A stretch of 32,989 bases of DNA, from NCBI GenBank assembly GCA_030690315.1, contig JAUYGY010000034.1:1-32989 (forward strand). Direction: 5' to 3'. The translations under genes were made by a program, and so were the position numbers. Origin of the DNA: Aequorivita sp. Lineage in GTDB: Bacteria; Bacteroidota; Bacteroidia; Flavobacteriales; Flavobacteriaceae. This document shows positions 24,011 through 31,398 of this stretch, piece after piece (positions within the stretch are counted from its first letter, which is position 1; each line of letters opens with the position of its first letter). The notes beneath the pieces are model-generated. The model did not search any database, was not told the DNA's origin, and worked only from the letters and a program-made list of their open reading frames with translations.

Positions 24011-24472
24011 TTCAATAAAACTTTCGTTTTCTGTGGTTCGTTCAATATCGGGTTCGGTATTATTGGAGGGGCTTTGTTCTAGCCCCGCTGAATCGACTTC
24101 AAAAAACTCCAAAATTTCCGTGGGAATGTCTATTTGCTTGGTTCTATTTCCTTTTATGGCGATAGGTCTTGAAATTACAGAATCATTGTTCTGAATAATT
24201 TTAATCCAATCATTCGAGCTAAATTCTGCAGTGCTTTCTGAACTTAGGTCTAATTCCCTTTTATCAACCAAATCGCCTATTTTTACTCCCAGCGCTTCCG
24301 CAATTTCAGCCCATTGCGTACCTGGAATTTTCGTTTTGGCCAGGTCTATAGCCAAGTATTTCACGTCAATTCCTGTTAAATAGCTTAGAGTATGTGTTCC
24401 CACGCGTGTATTACTGCTATATATAAGGGTTAACATTTTTTCGTTTCTTGCTATCACTCCCATAGTATTCAT
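23999..24472 (-). CDS. ArsC/Spx-like thioredoxin-fold protein lacking the catalytic cysteine
   Basis: About 157 residues. The N-terminal strand KMLTLIYSSNTRVGTHTLSYL corresponds to the arsenate-reductase YHNPxCSKS loop, but the catalytic Cys is replaced; there is no Cys in the protein. AIDLAKTKIPGTQWAEIAEALG and SRPIAIKGNRTKQID match the later ArsC-family blocks, including the Arg-Pro-Ile stretch. It is therefore unlikely to reduce arsenate and may have a binding or regulatory role. A polar tail of about 30 residues rich in Glu, Ser and Thr follows. ATG 24472 is chosen; ATG 24463 (MGVIARN) is also plausible. A TTG further upstream at 24505 is not favoured. Confidence 0.72.
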   Translation of the reverse strand: MNTMGVIARNEKMLTLIYSSNTRVGTHTLSYLTGIDVKYLAIDLAKTKIPGTQWAEIAEALGVKIGDLVDKRELDLSSESTAEFSSNDWIKIIQNNDSVISRPIAIKGNRTKQIDIPTEILEFFEVDSAGLEQSPSNNTEPDIERTTENESFIEKDE

Positions 24473-24550
24473 CTTTATTAAATCTTTTTTATATATGATG
24501 CCCAAATTAAGGGGCGTAATTTGTTTTAACTATTATTCAGAATGATTTAA

Positions 24551-24853
24551 TTAATGGGAATTGAGCTTTTCTTTTCTTTTCTGAAGCTGTGAGCCAAGCT
24601 CTGTCATTACTTTTGCTGCAGACGCTTCAAAAGATCCTAAGGAGGTTTCGGAGAAAATAGTGGCACCGGGCATTGCCAAACGAACACTTATAATTTTTCC
24701 AACTTCGGGATTGGAAGAGTTTTCTTTCTTAAAATACACATCTGCACCAACAATTGAGTCGTATTTATTTTCAAGTTTATTTAGTTTTTCAGTTACAAAA
24801 GCTTCTAATCTCGGGCTCGCTGTTACCTCGTGATACTCAAAGTTTATATTCAT
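24551..24853 (-). CDS. hpf: Ribosome hibernation promoting factor, short form
   Basis: This 100-residue protein has the HPF/RaiA fold pattern: MNINFEYHEVTASPRLEAFV, then EKLNKLENKYDSIVGADVYF, and a basic helix ending QLQKRKEKLNSH. Such proteins bind in the small subunit's decoding centre and silence ribosomes in stationary phase. It is the short form without the dimerising C-terminal domain. It has one of the best promoters in the window (24880-24910), consistent with a separate, growth-phase-controlled transcript. Confidence 0.93.
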   Translation of the reverse strand: MNINFEYHEVTASPRLEAFVTEKLNKLENKYDSIVGADVYFKKENSSNPEVGKIISVRLAMPGATIFSETSLGSFEASAAKVMTELGSQLQKRKEKLNSH

Positions 24854-24879
24854 AATTCACTGGTTTTAGTTATCAATTT

Positions 24880-24910
24880 TAAAGATACGATAGGCAAAAA
24901 ACCATTCCAA
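24880..24910 (-). promoter_or_regulatory. Promoter for hpf
   Basis: On the minus strand TTG (24910-24908), 20 nt, then TATCTTTA (24887-24880), seven of eight matches in form and within the TTG-N17-23-TAnnTTTG spacing. The start codon is 27 nt downstream of the box. Confidence 0.6.
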
Positions 24911-24933
24911 ACTTTTAATAGGATTTTGTGAGT

Positions 24934-25893
24934 TTAATCCTCTTCTGGCAACTGTGGGTTGGGGTCGGGGATTACTATGGAAGCAATTATACCACCCGCT
25001 AGCGAAAGACCAATAACCCCAAGCGATAGCCATTCAGGGATTTCAACATTGTGGGCAAGGATCATTTTTACGCCAACGAAAGCCAGAATTATCACCAAGC
25101 TGTAATTGATAAATCGAAACTTCGTCAACATGCGCGAAATCAAAAAATACATGGAACGAAGCCCTAAAATTGCCAATATGTTTGAACTGAAAACTATGAA
25201 AGGATCGGCCGTGATTGCAAGAATTGCAGGAATACTGTCCAGCGCAAAAAGAATGTCAGTCAATTCAATCATAATAAGCGCAACAAAAAGGGGGGTAGCG
25301 GCACGAATACCCATTCGTCTTATAAAAAATTTATCGCCGTCCATTCTGTAACTAATGGGAAAGAATTTTTTAAGAAGTCTAAATATTTTTGATTTCTTCG
25401 GATTGAATTCCGTTTCCTTGTGCGTCAACATTCGGTATGCTGTAAAGAGCAGGAAAGCTCCAAAAACATAGATTATCCAATCAAATTTATTGATTAATGC
25501 CACGCCAAAAAATATCATCAAGGCCCTAAAAACAACGGCACCCATGATTCCCCAAAATAGAACTTCGTGTTGGTACTTTTGTGGTATTGCGAATGAGGAG
25601 AAAATTACGGCAATTACAAACACATTGTCAATACTCAAGGAAAGCTCTATCAAATAGCCCGTTATGTATTTCAGAACCGCGGTGTTGGGTGTAAGATTGG
25701 TAGGATTATCAACGAGGCCATTTGAGAATAACCAATAAATAACACCCGAAAAGCCGAGCGCAATAGTAACCCAAATGCTGGTCCAAATTGCAGCCTCTTT
25801 GGTCTTGATTATGTGTGGTGTGCGGTTAAAGACCCCGAGGTCTAAAGCCAAAAATAAAATGATAAACGCAATAAAAACTACCCAGACAATCAT
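24934..25893 (-). CDS. TerC family integral membrane protein
   Basis: This 319-residue protein has about eight or nine membrane helices and the two conserved acidic helices of TerC proteins: ELSLSIDNVFVIAV and FALDSIPAILAITAD. TerC-family proteins are linked to tellurite resistance and, more generally, to metal ion (for example Mn2+) export or metal supply to secreted proteins. No other ter genes are nearby, so a general metal-homeostasis role is more likely than tellurite resistance. A TATTTTTG -7 box lies just upstream. Confidence 0.93.
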   Translation of the reverse strand: MIVWVVFIAFIILFLALDLGVFNRTPHIIKTKEAAIWTSIWVTIALGFSGVIYWLFSNGLVDNPTNLTPNTAVLKYITGYLIELSLSIDNVFVIAVIFSSFAIPQKYQHEVLFWGIMGAVVFRALMIFFGVALINKFDWIIYVFGAFLLFTAYRMLTHKETEFNPKKSKIFRLLKKFFPISYRMDGDKFFIRRMGIRAATPLFVALIMIELTDILFALDSIPAILAITADPFIVFSSNILAILGLRSMYFLISRMLTKFRFINYSLVIILAFVGVKMILAHNVEIPEWLSLGVIGLSLAGGIIASIVIPDPNPQLPEED

Positions 25894-25909
25894 GCAGTAA
25901 GATTTTCAA

Positions 25910-25917
25910 CAAAAATA
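25910..25917 (-). promoter_or_regulatory. Flavobacterial -7 box for the TerC gene
   Basis: On the minus strand TATTTTTG fits TAnnTTTG fully, 16 nt before the start codon. No good -33 element. Confidence 0.45.
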
Positions 25918-26004
25918 AGTGCAAAAACGGTTATAAAAAAAATATTGGATTGTTAATACTCACTACTAGAGTTAAATCTTTTTTTAAAACCTTTTCAGAG
26001 GAGC

Positions 26005-26038
26005 AAAAAAAAATCCCTTTAAAAAAAGGGAATTTTTT
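26005..26038 (-). terminator. Terminator of the Lys/Ala/Pro-rich mini-gene
   Basis: A 7-bp stem (TCCCTTT at 26014-26020 with AAAGGGA at 26025-26031) with a 4-nt loop has a run of nine A on its left, read as a U-tract on the minus strand. A T-run on the right lets it work in the other direction too. Confidence 0.7.
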
Positions 26039-26067
26039 ATGTATTTATTTAGCGAATGAAAACCAAG

Positions 26068-26187
26068 TTATCCTGGCTGTATATCTGCTCCAGGTTTTGG
26101 CTTAGCCTTAGGTTTTGCAGTAGTTTTGGCAGCAGCCGATTTTGCAGGTGCTTTTTTTGTCGGTTTTTTTTCAGGTTTTTTGGCCAT
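26068..26187 (-). CDS. Short Lys/Ala/Pro-rich basic protein (39 aa)
   Basis: An ATG at 26187 opens a 39-residue frame: MAKKPEKKPTKKAPAK, then SAAAKTTAKPKAKPKPG and the end ADIQPG. The composition is like the disordered tails of histone-H1-like nucleoid proteins. No folded domain is expected. It is followed by a good terminator, which supports it as a transcribed gene. Binding to DNA or RNA is plausible but unproven. Confidence 0.7.
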   Translation of the reverse strand: MAKKPEKKPTKKAPAKSAAAKTTAKPKAKPKPGADIQPG

Positions 26188-26314
26188 GATTGAAGATTTT
26201 AGTTAAACAGTAGCTTAAATATACTGAAATAATAAATGCACTTCCAATTTAAACCAAATTAATTTATCTCTAGATTAATGAATTTAAGTAACTTAGCGTA
26301 ACTAACCAAATTGT

Positions 26315-28285
26315 ATGAAGCTTAACTCCTTTTTTAAGCAATGCCACGAAAAGGAAGTCTTTAAAATGTTGTCAATTTATGTGGTATCTGCCTGGATTAT
26401 TTTGCAGGTACTCGCAATAACATGGCAGCCTTTGGGTCTTCCCCAGAAATCTGTTACATTTCTTATAATAATATTACTTCTCTGTTTTCCACTCTACATT
26501 TTTTTCCTTTGGAAATTCCGTCTTGCCCCTTTACAAAAAACCGACGCTGAGCCAGATGAAAGGGAAGAAAAGAAAAAAACGGCTTTTCGGAAAATGTATT
26601 TCTCCTCTTTGGGTATAATCACTTCCATTTGTGTGATTACGGTTTTTTTGATAGTAAATAAAAATTTTTATACTAAAGATGCCGACACACTACCCAAAAT
26701 AGTGAAGAGCGATAAAATTGCCGTTTTAAAATTCGGAAACAATACAGGCGATTCGCAGTATGATATTGTGGGCAAAATGGCTTCCGATTGGATAATCCAC
26801 GGAATTACCGAGAACCACGTGGCACAAGTGATAACGCAGGATTTGGTGGATGAATACAAAGCCATTTTAAAAGGAAAAAACATAGAGAAAGACGAAACAA
26901 CCATCGTAAAGGAATACTTGAAACCAAGTAAAATAATTTCGGGAAATTTCTACCTAAAAAATGGAGAACTGTTGTTTCAGGGAATGCTCATTGACGGGAA
27001 AACAAACAAAACCAACTTTTCCTTTAAACCCACCGAATGTGCTGCAGAAAACCCATTGCAATGTATTGAAGAACTTAACGAATCCATAACCGGCTATTTC
27101 ATTACGGAAGACAAGAAAAACCTGATGCTTCAGGAAACGCCCCCTAAATATGAAGCCTATAAATATTTACTGGAAGCCAAATACAGTAATGACAATCTTG
27201 AATACATCACGCTCCTGAACAAAGCCATTGCAGCCGATTCTACCTATTTTGAGCCCAAGGTTTTGCGCGTAGCCCATTATTACAACGAAAGGGAATTTAA
27301 AAAATCCGATTCCCTTCTCAAATTGATAAAACCAGATTCCTACACCAATAAACGGCAGTTGAACCTCTTGAATATGTATGAAGCGCTGTTGAAAGGAGAT
27401 AATCGCACCATATATAAAACTGCTTTAAAGGAATACGAAATTGCTCCCTTTGATATAACAACCAATAGAACCGCGATGGTAGTTGCGCTTCAATATGTTA
27501 ACAGGCCGGAAGACGTGGATGCAATCTATAAAACGGTGGCTATGGACAGTATGAATCTTCAAAACTGTTCAGACTGCATTGCACGTATTTACGTGAAAGC
27601 CTATGCAGGCATTGAATTGGGTAAATTCAATACCGCCATTCAAAGTATTGAAAAAGCACAAAAAGAAGTCGAAGCCAAATTATTGAACAGACCCTTAACA
27701 ATTGCACACGTTCGCAGCGGAAAACTGGAGGCATTAAACCAATTTTTAAGGAAAATAGAAATTACTTCAACAGCCGTTGAAGTACAAGAGCTTTATTTGC
27801 AGGTAGGGAAGGAGTTTTTACTAAAAAATGACAAACAAATGGCCAACATATATTTCGATAAAATATTGGATTTCGAGAAAGAAGGAGTATTAGATCGGAA
27901 AATACTTGCGGATGCCCATTTTTACAAAGAGGAATTCGCAAAAGCAGAAGCTATTTTAAAAGAAATACACTCAAAAAACCCTACTGACATTGATGTTTTG
28001 TCCAAATTGTCAATCTGCAATTTTAAAATGGGCAATCTTCCAAGTGCTGAAAAGCATCTTCAATCATTGGAGAATTTAAGGGCCGATTATCAGTTTGGAG
28101 AAGTGGATTATGCGTTGGGCCAATACTACGCCGCAACCAATAACAAACCTGAACTTTACAAACATTTACTGAAAGCTGCAGCCAATGGACATCTATACCA
28201 TTGGAAATTCTTTAAAAACGATCCCCAATTTAAAATGTATAATCAATCAAAAGAGTTTGAAGAGGTTATGAATTTTTGGAAATAG
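26315..28285 (+). CDS. Membrane-anchored TPR protein with FlgO/TolB-like domain
   Basis: This 656-residue protein has three predicted helices (about 18-36, 46-66 and 95-116). The opening block VFKMLSIYVVSAWIILQVLA is the one seen in adenylate-cyclase/CadC-type TPR regulators. After the membrane part comes KSDKIAVLKFGNNTGDSQYD (131-150), like the 'IAVLPF.N.sgd' start of FlgO/TolB-like domains. Tetratricopeptide-like repeats run from about 270 to the end (KAEAILKEIHSKNPTDIDVL, PSAEKHLQSL). No cyclase, kinase or DNA-binding domain is present, so it looks like a sensor or scaffold. It precedes the caspase/TIR block in the same direction but 302 nt away. Confidence 0.8.
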   Translation: MKLNSFFKQCHEKEVFKMLSIYVVSAWIILQVLAITWQPLGLPQKSVTFLIIILLLCFPLYIFFLWKFRLAPLQKTDAEPDEREEKKKTAFRKMYFSSLGIITSICVITVFLIVNKNFYTKDADTLPKIVKSDKIAVLKFGNNTGDSQYDIVGKMASDWIIHGITENHVAQVITQDLVDEYKAILKGKNIEKDETTIVKEYLKPSKIISGNFYLKNGELLFQGMLIDGKTNKTNFSFKPTECAAENPLQCIEELNESITGYFITEDKKNLMLQETPPKYEAYKYLLEAKYSNDNLEYITLLNKAIAADSTYFEPKVLRVAHYYNEREFKKSDSLLKLIKPDSYTNKRQLNLLNMYEALLKGDNRTIYKTALKEYEIAPFDITTNRTAMVVALQYVNRPEDVDAIYKTVAMDSMNLQNCSDCIARIYVKAYAGIELGKFNTAIQSIEKAQKEVEAKLLNRPLTIAHVRSGKLEALNQFLRKIEITSTAVEVQELYLQVGKEFLLKNDKQMANIYFDKILDFEKEGVLDRKILADAHFYKEEFAKAEAILKEIHSKNPTDIDVLSKLSICNFKMGNLPSAEKHLQSLENLRADYQFGEVDYALGQYYAATNNKPELYKHLLKAAANGHLYHWKFFKNDPQFKMYNQSKEFEEVMNFWK

Positions 28286-28346
28286 AAATTCCCATTCCAG
28301 GATTGTGCGGGAAAAGAGATAAGACCGTTGCGCTGAAATAACAATG

Positions 28347-28381
28347 AACAAAGAGCAAAGAACAAAGAACAAAGACTAAAT
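28347..28381 (+). repeat. Five tandem heptamers (GAACAAA type)
   Basis: Units are GAACAAA, GAGCAAA, GAACAAA, GAACAAA and GACTAAA. A matching array lies at 32809-32836, and both are preceded by the word GCGCTGAAA. Confidence 0.9.
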
Positions 28382-28536
28382 CGTAGGTTATTGAAAACCA
28401 AATCTGTAAAAATTGCAATTAGGTTGAATTATGAATTTTCGAGGTTTGTTTTTTTAATAAAATGAAAAGAGAGGTTCTTTATTAAAACAATTGCAGAAAC
28501 CCTTTGTTGATTTGACTTTAACGGATTCATTTAAAT

Positions 28537-28554
28537 TTTAATCGGACAACAATG
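28537..28554 (+). repeat. Left arm of 18-bp inverted repeat flanking the caspase/TIR block
   Basis: TTTAATCGGACAACAATG is the exact reverse complement of 32853-32870. It ends 33 nt before the start codon of the caspase-like gene. Confidence 0.85.
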
Positions 28555-28587
28555 TTCCCATTCTTTAAATTTTAAAAAACAATTAAA

Positions 28588-30828
28588 ATGGCAAAACTTA
28601 AAAACGCACACGCGCTATTAATTGGGGTAGGCAGTGAAGATTTACCAGAAACTGTTGCCGATGCAAAAGCCTTATATAAAATTTTGGGCGATAAGGAGCA
28701 CGGTTGCTACTATGGGAAAAACATTAAAATTATAACAAAAAAGAAGGCAACCCGTAATGGCATTCTCAAGGCATTTGATGAATTACTTGAAAGTACCGAT
28801 GAAAATTCTTCCGTATTGCTTTATTATTCAGGGCACGGCGGTATGTATAGCGACAATACATTTATAAAGGACGAAGCCCTTAAAAAGCCCGAAGATGAGA
28901 ACCAAAAATATTTTCACCTGTGCCCATTTGATTATGATCCAGTGAATTACAAAACCACTTGGATAAAGGCTGAAGAAGTAAAACAAAAAATAGCACAATT
29001 AAAATCGCGAAGGTTGATCTTCTTTTTAGATTGTTGCCACGCAGCAGGAATGACCGCTGGGTTTTCCGGGCTTAGTGCACAGCAACCCAGGCACACCAAT
29101 GCTGATGGCCTAGCCCAAAACTTGGATGACGGCCGGGGAATGACAATAGTTTCCGCCTGCAGGGCAGAACAGTTGAGCGTTATTTTGGAAGGGGAAGAAA
29201 ACAGCCTTTTCACCAAATGCATGATTGAAGTGTTAAGAGGAGATACCAAAGCAGATAATGACGACGCCTTTGTCCGCATTTTTGATGTGGTACAATACAT
29301 TTTCAAAAAAGTTCCAGCAATATATCCAGACCAAACTCCGTATGCAAACCTTCAAATATTCGAAGATTTTGTGGTGAGTTTTGTTCCAAAATTAATGGAT
29401 AATACTGTAGAAGACGATGAAATTGAAACTTTAATAAATACTACTAAAACAATTAATAAAGAACCAGTTACAAAATTTAGAGAAACAGAAAATTCAAATA
29501 GTGCAATTCTATTCGTGCACGGCTTTTCAGGAGAGGCGGAAAACACTTTTGCCGAAGCGCCAAAACTACTTATGGCAAATGAAGAAATTGACGGCTGGGA
29601 TATGTTTCCGTTGGGGTATAGCGGCAATGTAGTGCCAGAAATGGGCAAGAACATTTGGGCTTGCGCGAGTGATATTAAAAGAAATTCAGACTATTTGCTT
29701 ACTTCAATAAAAAATAAATTCTCAAGATATAAACGGATTGCAATAGTGGCGCACGATTTAGGTGGAATAGTTGCGCAACAAGCACTGTTGGAGCTGGAGA
29801 AGAAAGATTTGGATAGAATTAGCCACCTACTGTTGTTTGGCACCCCCAGCAATGGGCTGCCGGAGATAGCTCTTAAAAATTTCTTCACCTACGGCAATGA
29901 TGAAAAAGAATTGAAAGAAGGAAGCCCGTATATGCAAAACCTTCGGTTCCGTTGGGACGAAAAATTTCAAAACAACTATCCTTTCACATTTATGACCGTT
30001 GCGGCAACAAAGGATGAATACGTGCCCATTTCATCAAGTTTAGAAGCATTTCCGAAACAATATCAAAAAATAATAGAGGCAGACCATTTTTCTTTAGTGC
30101 AAATTGATGATGAAAATGACGATAGCTACCAGCTTTTGTTGCATACTTTGATGAATAAGAGCTTTTTGAATACTTTTTCAAATAAAGAAGAGGTAAATAT
30201 TGCGTTGGGGGAATATAATGCTGTTATAAATTCCCTGCTTCCTAATGTGAAAACCATTGGCAGCAAAGGCTTGGAGCAATTGATGTACGCCATGGAAGGT
30301 GCAGGTAGGGAAGAAGAGGCAACTAAAATACTGGAAGAGCACCCCTTGGCGAAGGGCAATTCAAAGTTATTGAGTGTTTTGGGAGAACGTTATAAACGCC
30401 AATATTTGAAAACATTTTCAACAGCAGATTTACTTATGGCCTTTAAACACTTCAACGATGGGTTAACCATTTCAAAAGAAAAAAAGGATTATTCCCAGCT
30501 ATATTATCACGCCATCAATCTGGCATTTCTTAGCTTGATGAAAGGTGAAAAGGCCGAAATGGCGGCATTTGCAGACCAAGCGAAACTAGCTACTGAAAAA
30601 GATCCATTTCCCAGTATGTGGAAATTTGCAACCATAGCAGAAGCTTTTCTATACAACGGTAACTTTGAAAATTCAAAGGAAAATTATGAAAAAGCAGCAA
30701 CAATGGCCGGCTTGCGCGAAAAGATTTTAATCCATTCCAACGCTTATAATGCTTACGTAAGTTTGATGCAGACCGACAATCCGGAAGATGATTTTATCAA
30801 ATTTCTAAAAATTAATTTCTTGACTTAA
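28588..30828 (+). CDS. Caspase-like peptidase fused to alpha/beta hydrolase and TPR-type sensor domain
   Basis: A 746-residue, three-part cytoplasmic protein with no signal or membrane helix. (1) Residues 1-270: caspase/metacaspase (C14) domain with His83 in YYSGHGG and Cys150 in FFLDCCHAAG, the D-x-C-H pattern. (2) About 303-525: alpha/beta hydrolase with oxyanion strand AILFVHGFSG, nucleophile elbow AHDLGG (387-393 region, Asp390 where Ser is usual), candidate acid Asp476/Glu477 (TKDEYVP) and His500 (EADHF). (3) About 530-746: helical repeats resembling the TPR-S/TRAFs-binding-type sensor region (LGERYKRQYL, YYHAINLAFLSLMKG). Such combinations occur in bacterial conflict systems, where the peptidase and hydrolase are effectors held in check by the sensor. 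Function here is inferred. Confidence 0.85.
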   Translation: MAKLKNAHALLIGVGSEDLPETVADAKALYKILGDKEHGCYYGKNIKIITKKKATRNGILKAFDELLESTDENSSVLLYYSGHGGMYSDNTFIKDEALKKPEDENQKYFHLCPFDYDPVNYKTTWIKAEEVKQKIAQLKSRRLIFFLDCCHAAGMTAGFSGLSAQQPRHTNADGLAQNLDDGRGMTIVSACRAEQLSVILEGEENSLFTKCMIEVLRGDTKADNDDAFVRIFDVVQYIFKKVPAIYPDQTPYANLQIFEDFVVSFVPKLMDNTVEDDEIETLINTTKTINKEPVTKFRETENSNSAILFVHGFSGEAENTFAEAPKLLMANEEIDGWDMFPLGYSGNVVPEMGKNIWACASDIKRNSDYLLTSIKNKFSRYKRIAIVAHDLGGIVAQQALLELEKKDLDRISHLLLFGTPSNGLPEIALKNFFTYGNDEKELKEGSPYMQNLRFRWDEKFQNNYPFTFMTVAATKDEYVPISSSLEAFPKQYQKIIEADHFSLVQIDDENDDSYQLLLHTLMNKSFLNTFSNKEEVNIALGEYNAVINSLLPNVKTIGSKGLEQLMYAMEGAGREEEATKILEEHPLAKGNSKLLSVLGERYKRQYLKTFSTADLLMAFKHFNDGLTISKEKKDYSQLYYHAINLAFLSLMKGEKAEMAAFADQAKLATEKDPFPSMWKFATIAEAFLYNGNFENSKENYEKAATMAGLREKILIHSNAYNAYVSLMQTDNPEDDFIKFLKINFLT

Positions 30829-31139
30829 TTCCATAAAAAGAAAGACTAAAGAAGAAAGAAGAAAGACTTCTGAGTCAAGCCGTTCTTTAGGTGGGCATTG
30901 GGCTTGTTGAAATGGGCGGTATATAATACAATGCTTTTCGCCATTTTATAATAATTATATTGGACCGCAATGATCTTTAATAAGCAATTATAAATCAGCA
31001 ATCGTTAATCATTAATTGTCAATTCTTGTTATTCTGTTATAATTATATTGGACAACAATGGTTTTCAGATAAAGAATTATTTTTTCATCAATTTGTTAAG
31101 AATCAGTTTTTTATCGTATTTTAATTTAAAATTTAAAAT
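30829..31139 (+). other. 311-bp repeat-rich non-coding gap
   Basis: No credible ORF. It contains a purine-rich 7-bp-period run (30840-30867: GAAAGAC, TAAAGAA, GAAAGAA, GAAAGAC) and a 22-bp direct repeat (30951-30972 and 31039-31060, 20 of 22 identical) whose right half resembles the flanking 18-bp arms. It also has a GATTAAC-like segment on the minus strand near 31000-31020. AT-rich leader sequence runs into the PGDYG-like gene. Confidence 0.7.
30951..31060 (+). repeat. 22-bp direct repeat, two copies 88 bp apart
   Basis: Copies 30951-30972 and 31039-31060 share ATAATTATATTGGAC, then CG or AA, then CAATG. Their GGAC(A/C)(A/G)CAATG end is shared with the 18-bp inverted-repeat arms; the second copy matches that arm at 15 of 18 positions. 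Confidence 0.8.
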
Positions 31140-31364
31140 ATGCTGAAATTCAATCAAGACAAGAATCCAGACTTGGATTTTAAAAACGCTATAAAAAAGC
31201 CAATTCCCATAAAATGTGCACAAATTGATGAGCCATTTGAAGTGGAAAGTATGGAAGGACTCGTGAAAGGGAAGGCTGGCGATTGGTTAATGATAGGCGT
31301 AAATGGCGAGAAATATGTGTGTGATGCAGCCATTTTCCAAAAGAGTTATGATTTAGTTGAATAG
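31140..31364 (+). CDS. Small PGDYG-like domain protein (74 aa)
   Basis: A 74-residue single-domain protein. The central block LVKGKAGDWLMIGVNGEKYV followed by FQKSYDLVE resembles the PGDYG domain (consensus roughly k-G-D-y/w-h..G.ry-v...F...Y). The function of that domain is not established. It contains Cys26 (IKCAQ) and Cys62 (YVCDA) but no known catalytic motif. It sits 34 nt before the TIR gene, with similar AT-rich leader sequence, and is likely co-transcribed with it; a partner or regulator of the TIR protein is a reasonable inference. Confidence 0.72.
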   Translation: MLKFNQDKNPDLDFKNAIKKPIPIKCAQIDEPFEVESMEGLVKGKAGDWLMIGVNGEKYVCDAAIFQKSYDLVE

Positions 31365-31398
31365 AATAAAACCAATTCAAATTTAAAATTTATTAGAA

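Larger units (their letters stand above)
28286..28587 (+). other. Non-coding gap with heptamer array and inverted-repeat arm
   Basis: No credible ORF in these 302 bases. It holds five heptamers (28347-28381) and the left 18-bp arm (28537-28554) of the inverted repeat that encloses the caspase/TIR block. No full TAnnTTTG box was found ahead of the caspase-like gene. Confidence 0.6.

Noticed and set aside
24934..25893. TerC gene considered as part of a tellurite-resistance/phage-defence ter operon
   Set aside because: No TerD, TerZ, TerB or associated genes are nearby; it stands alone with its own -7 box.
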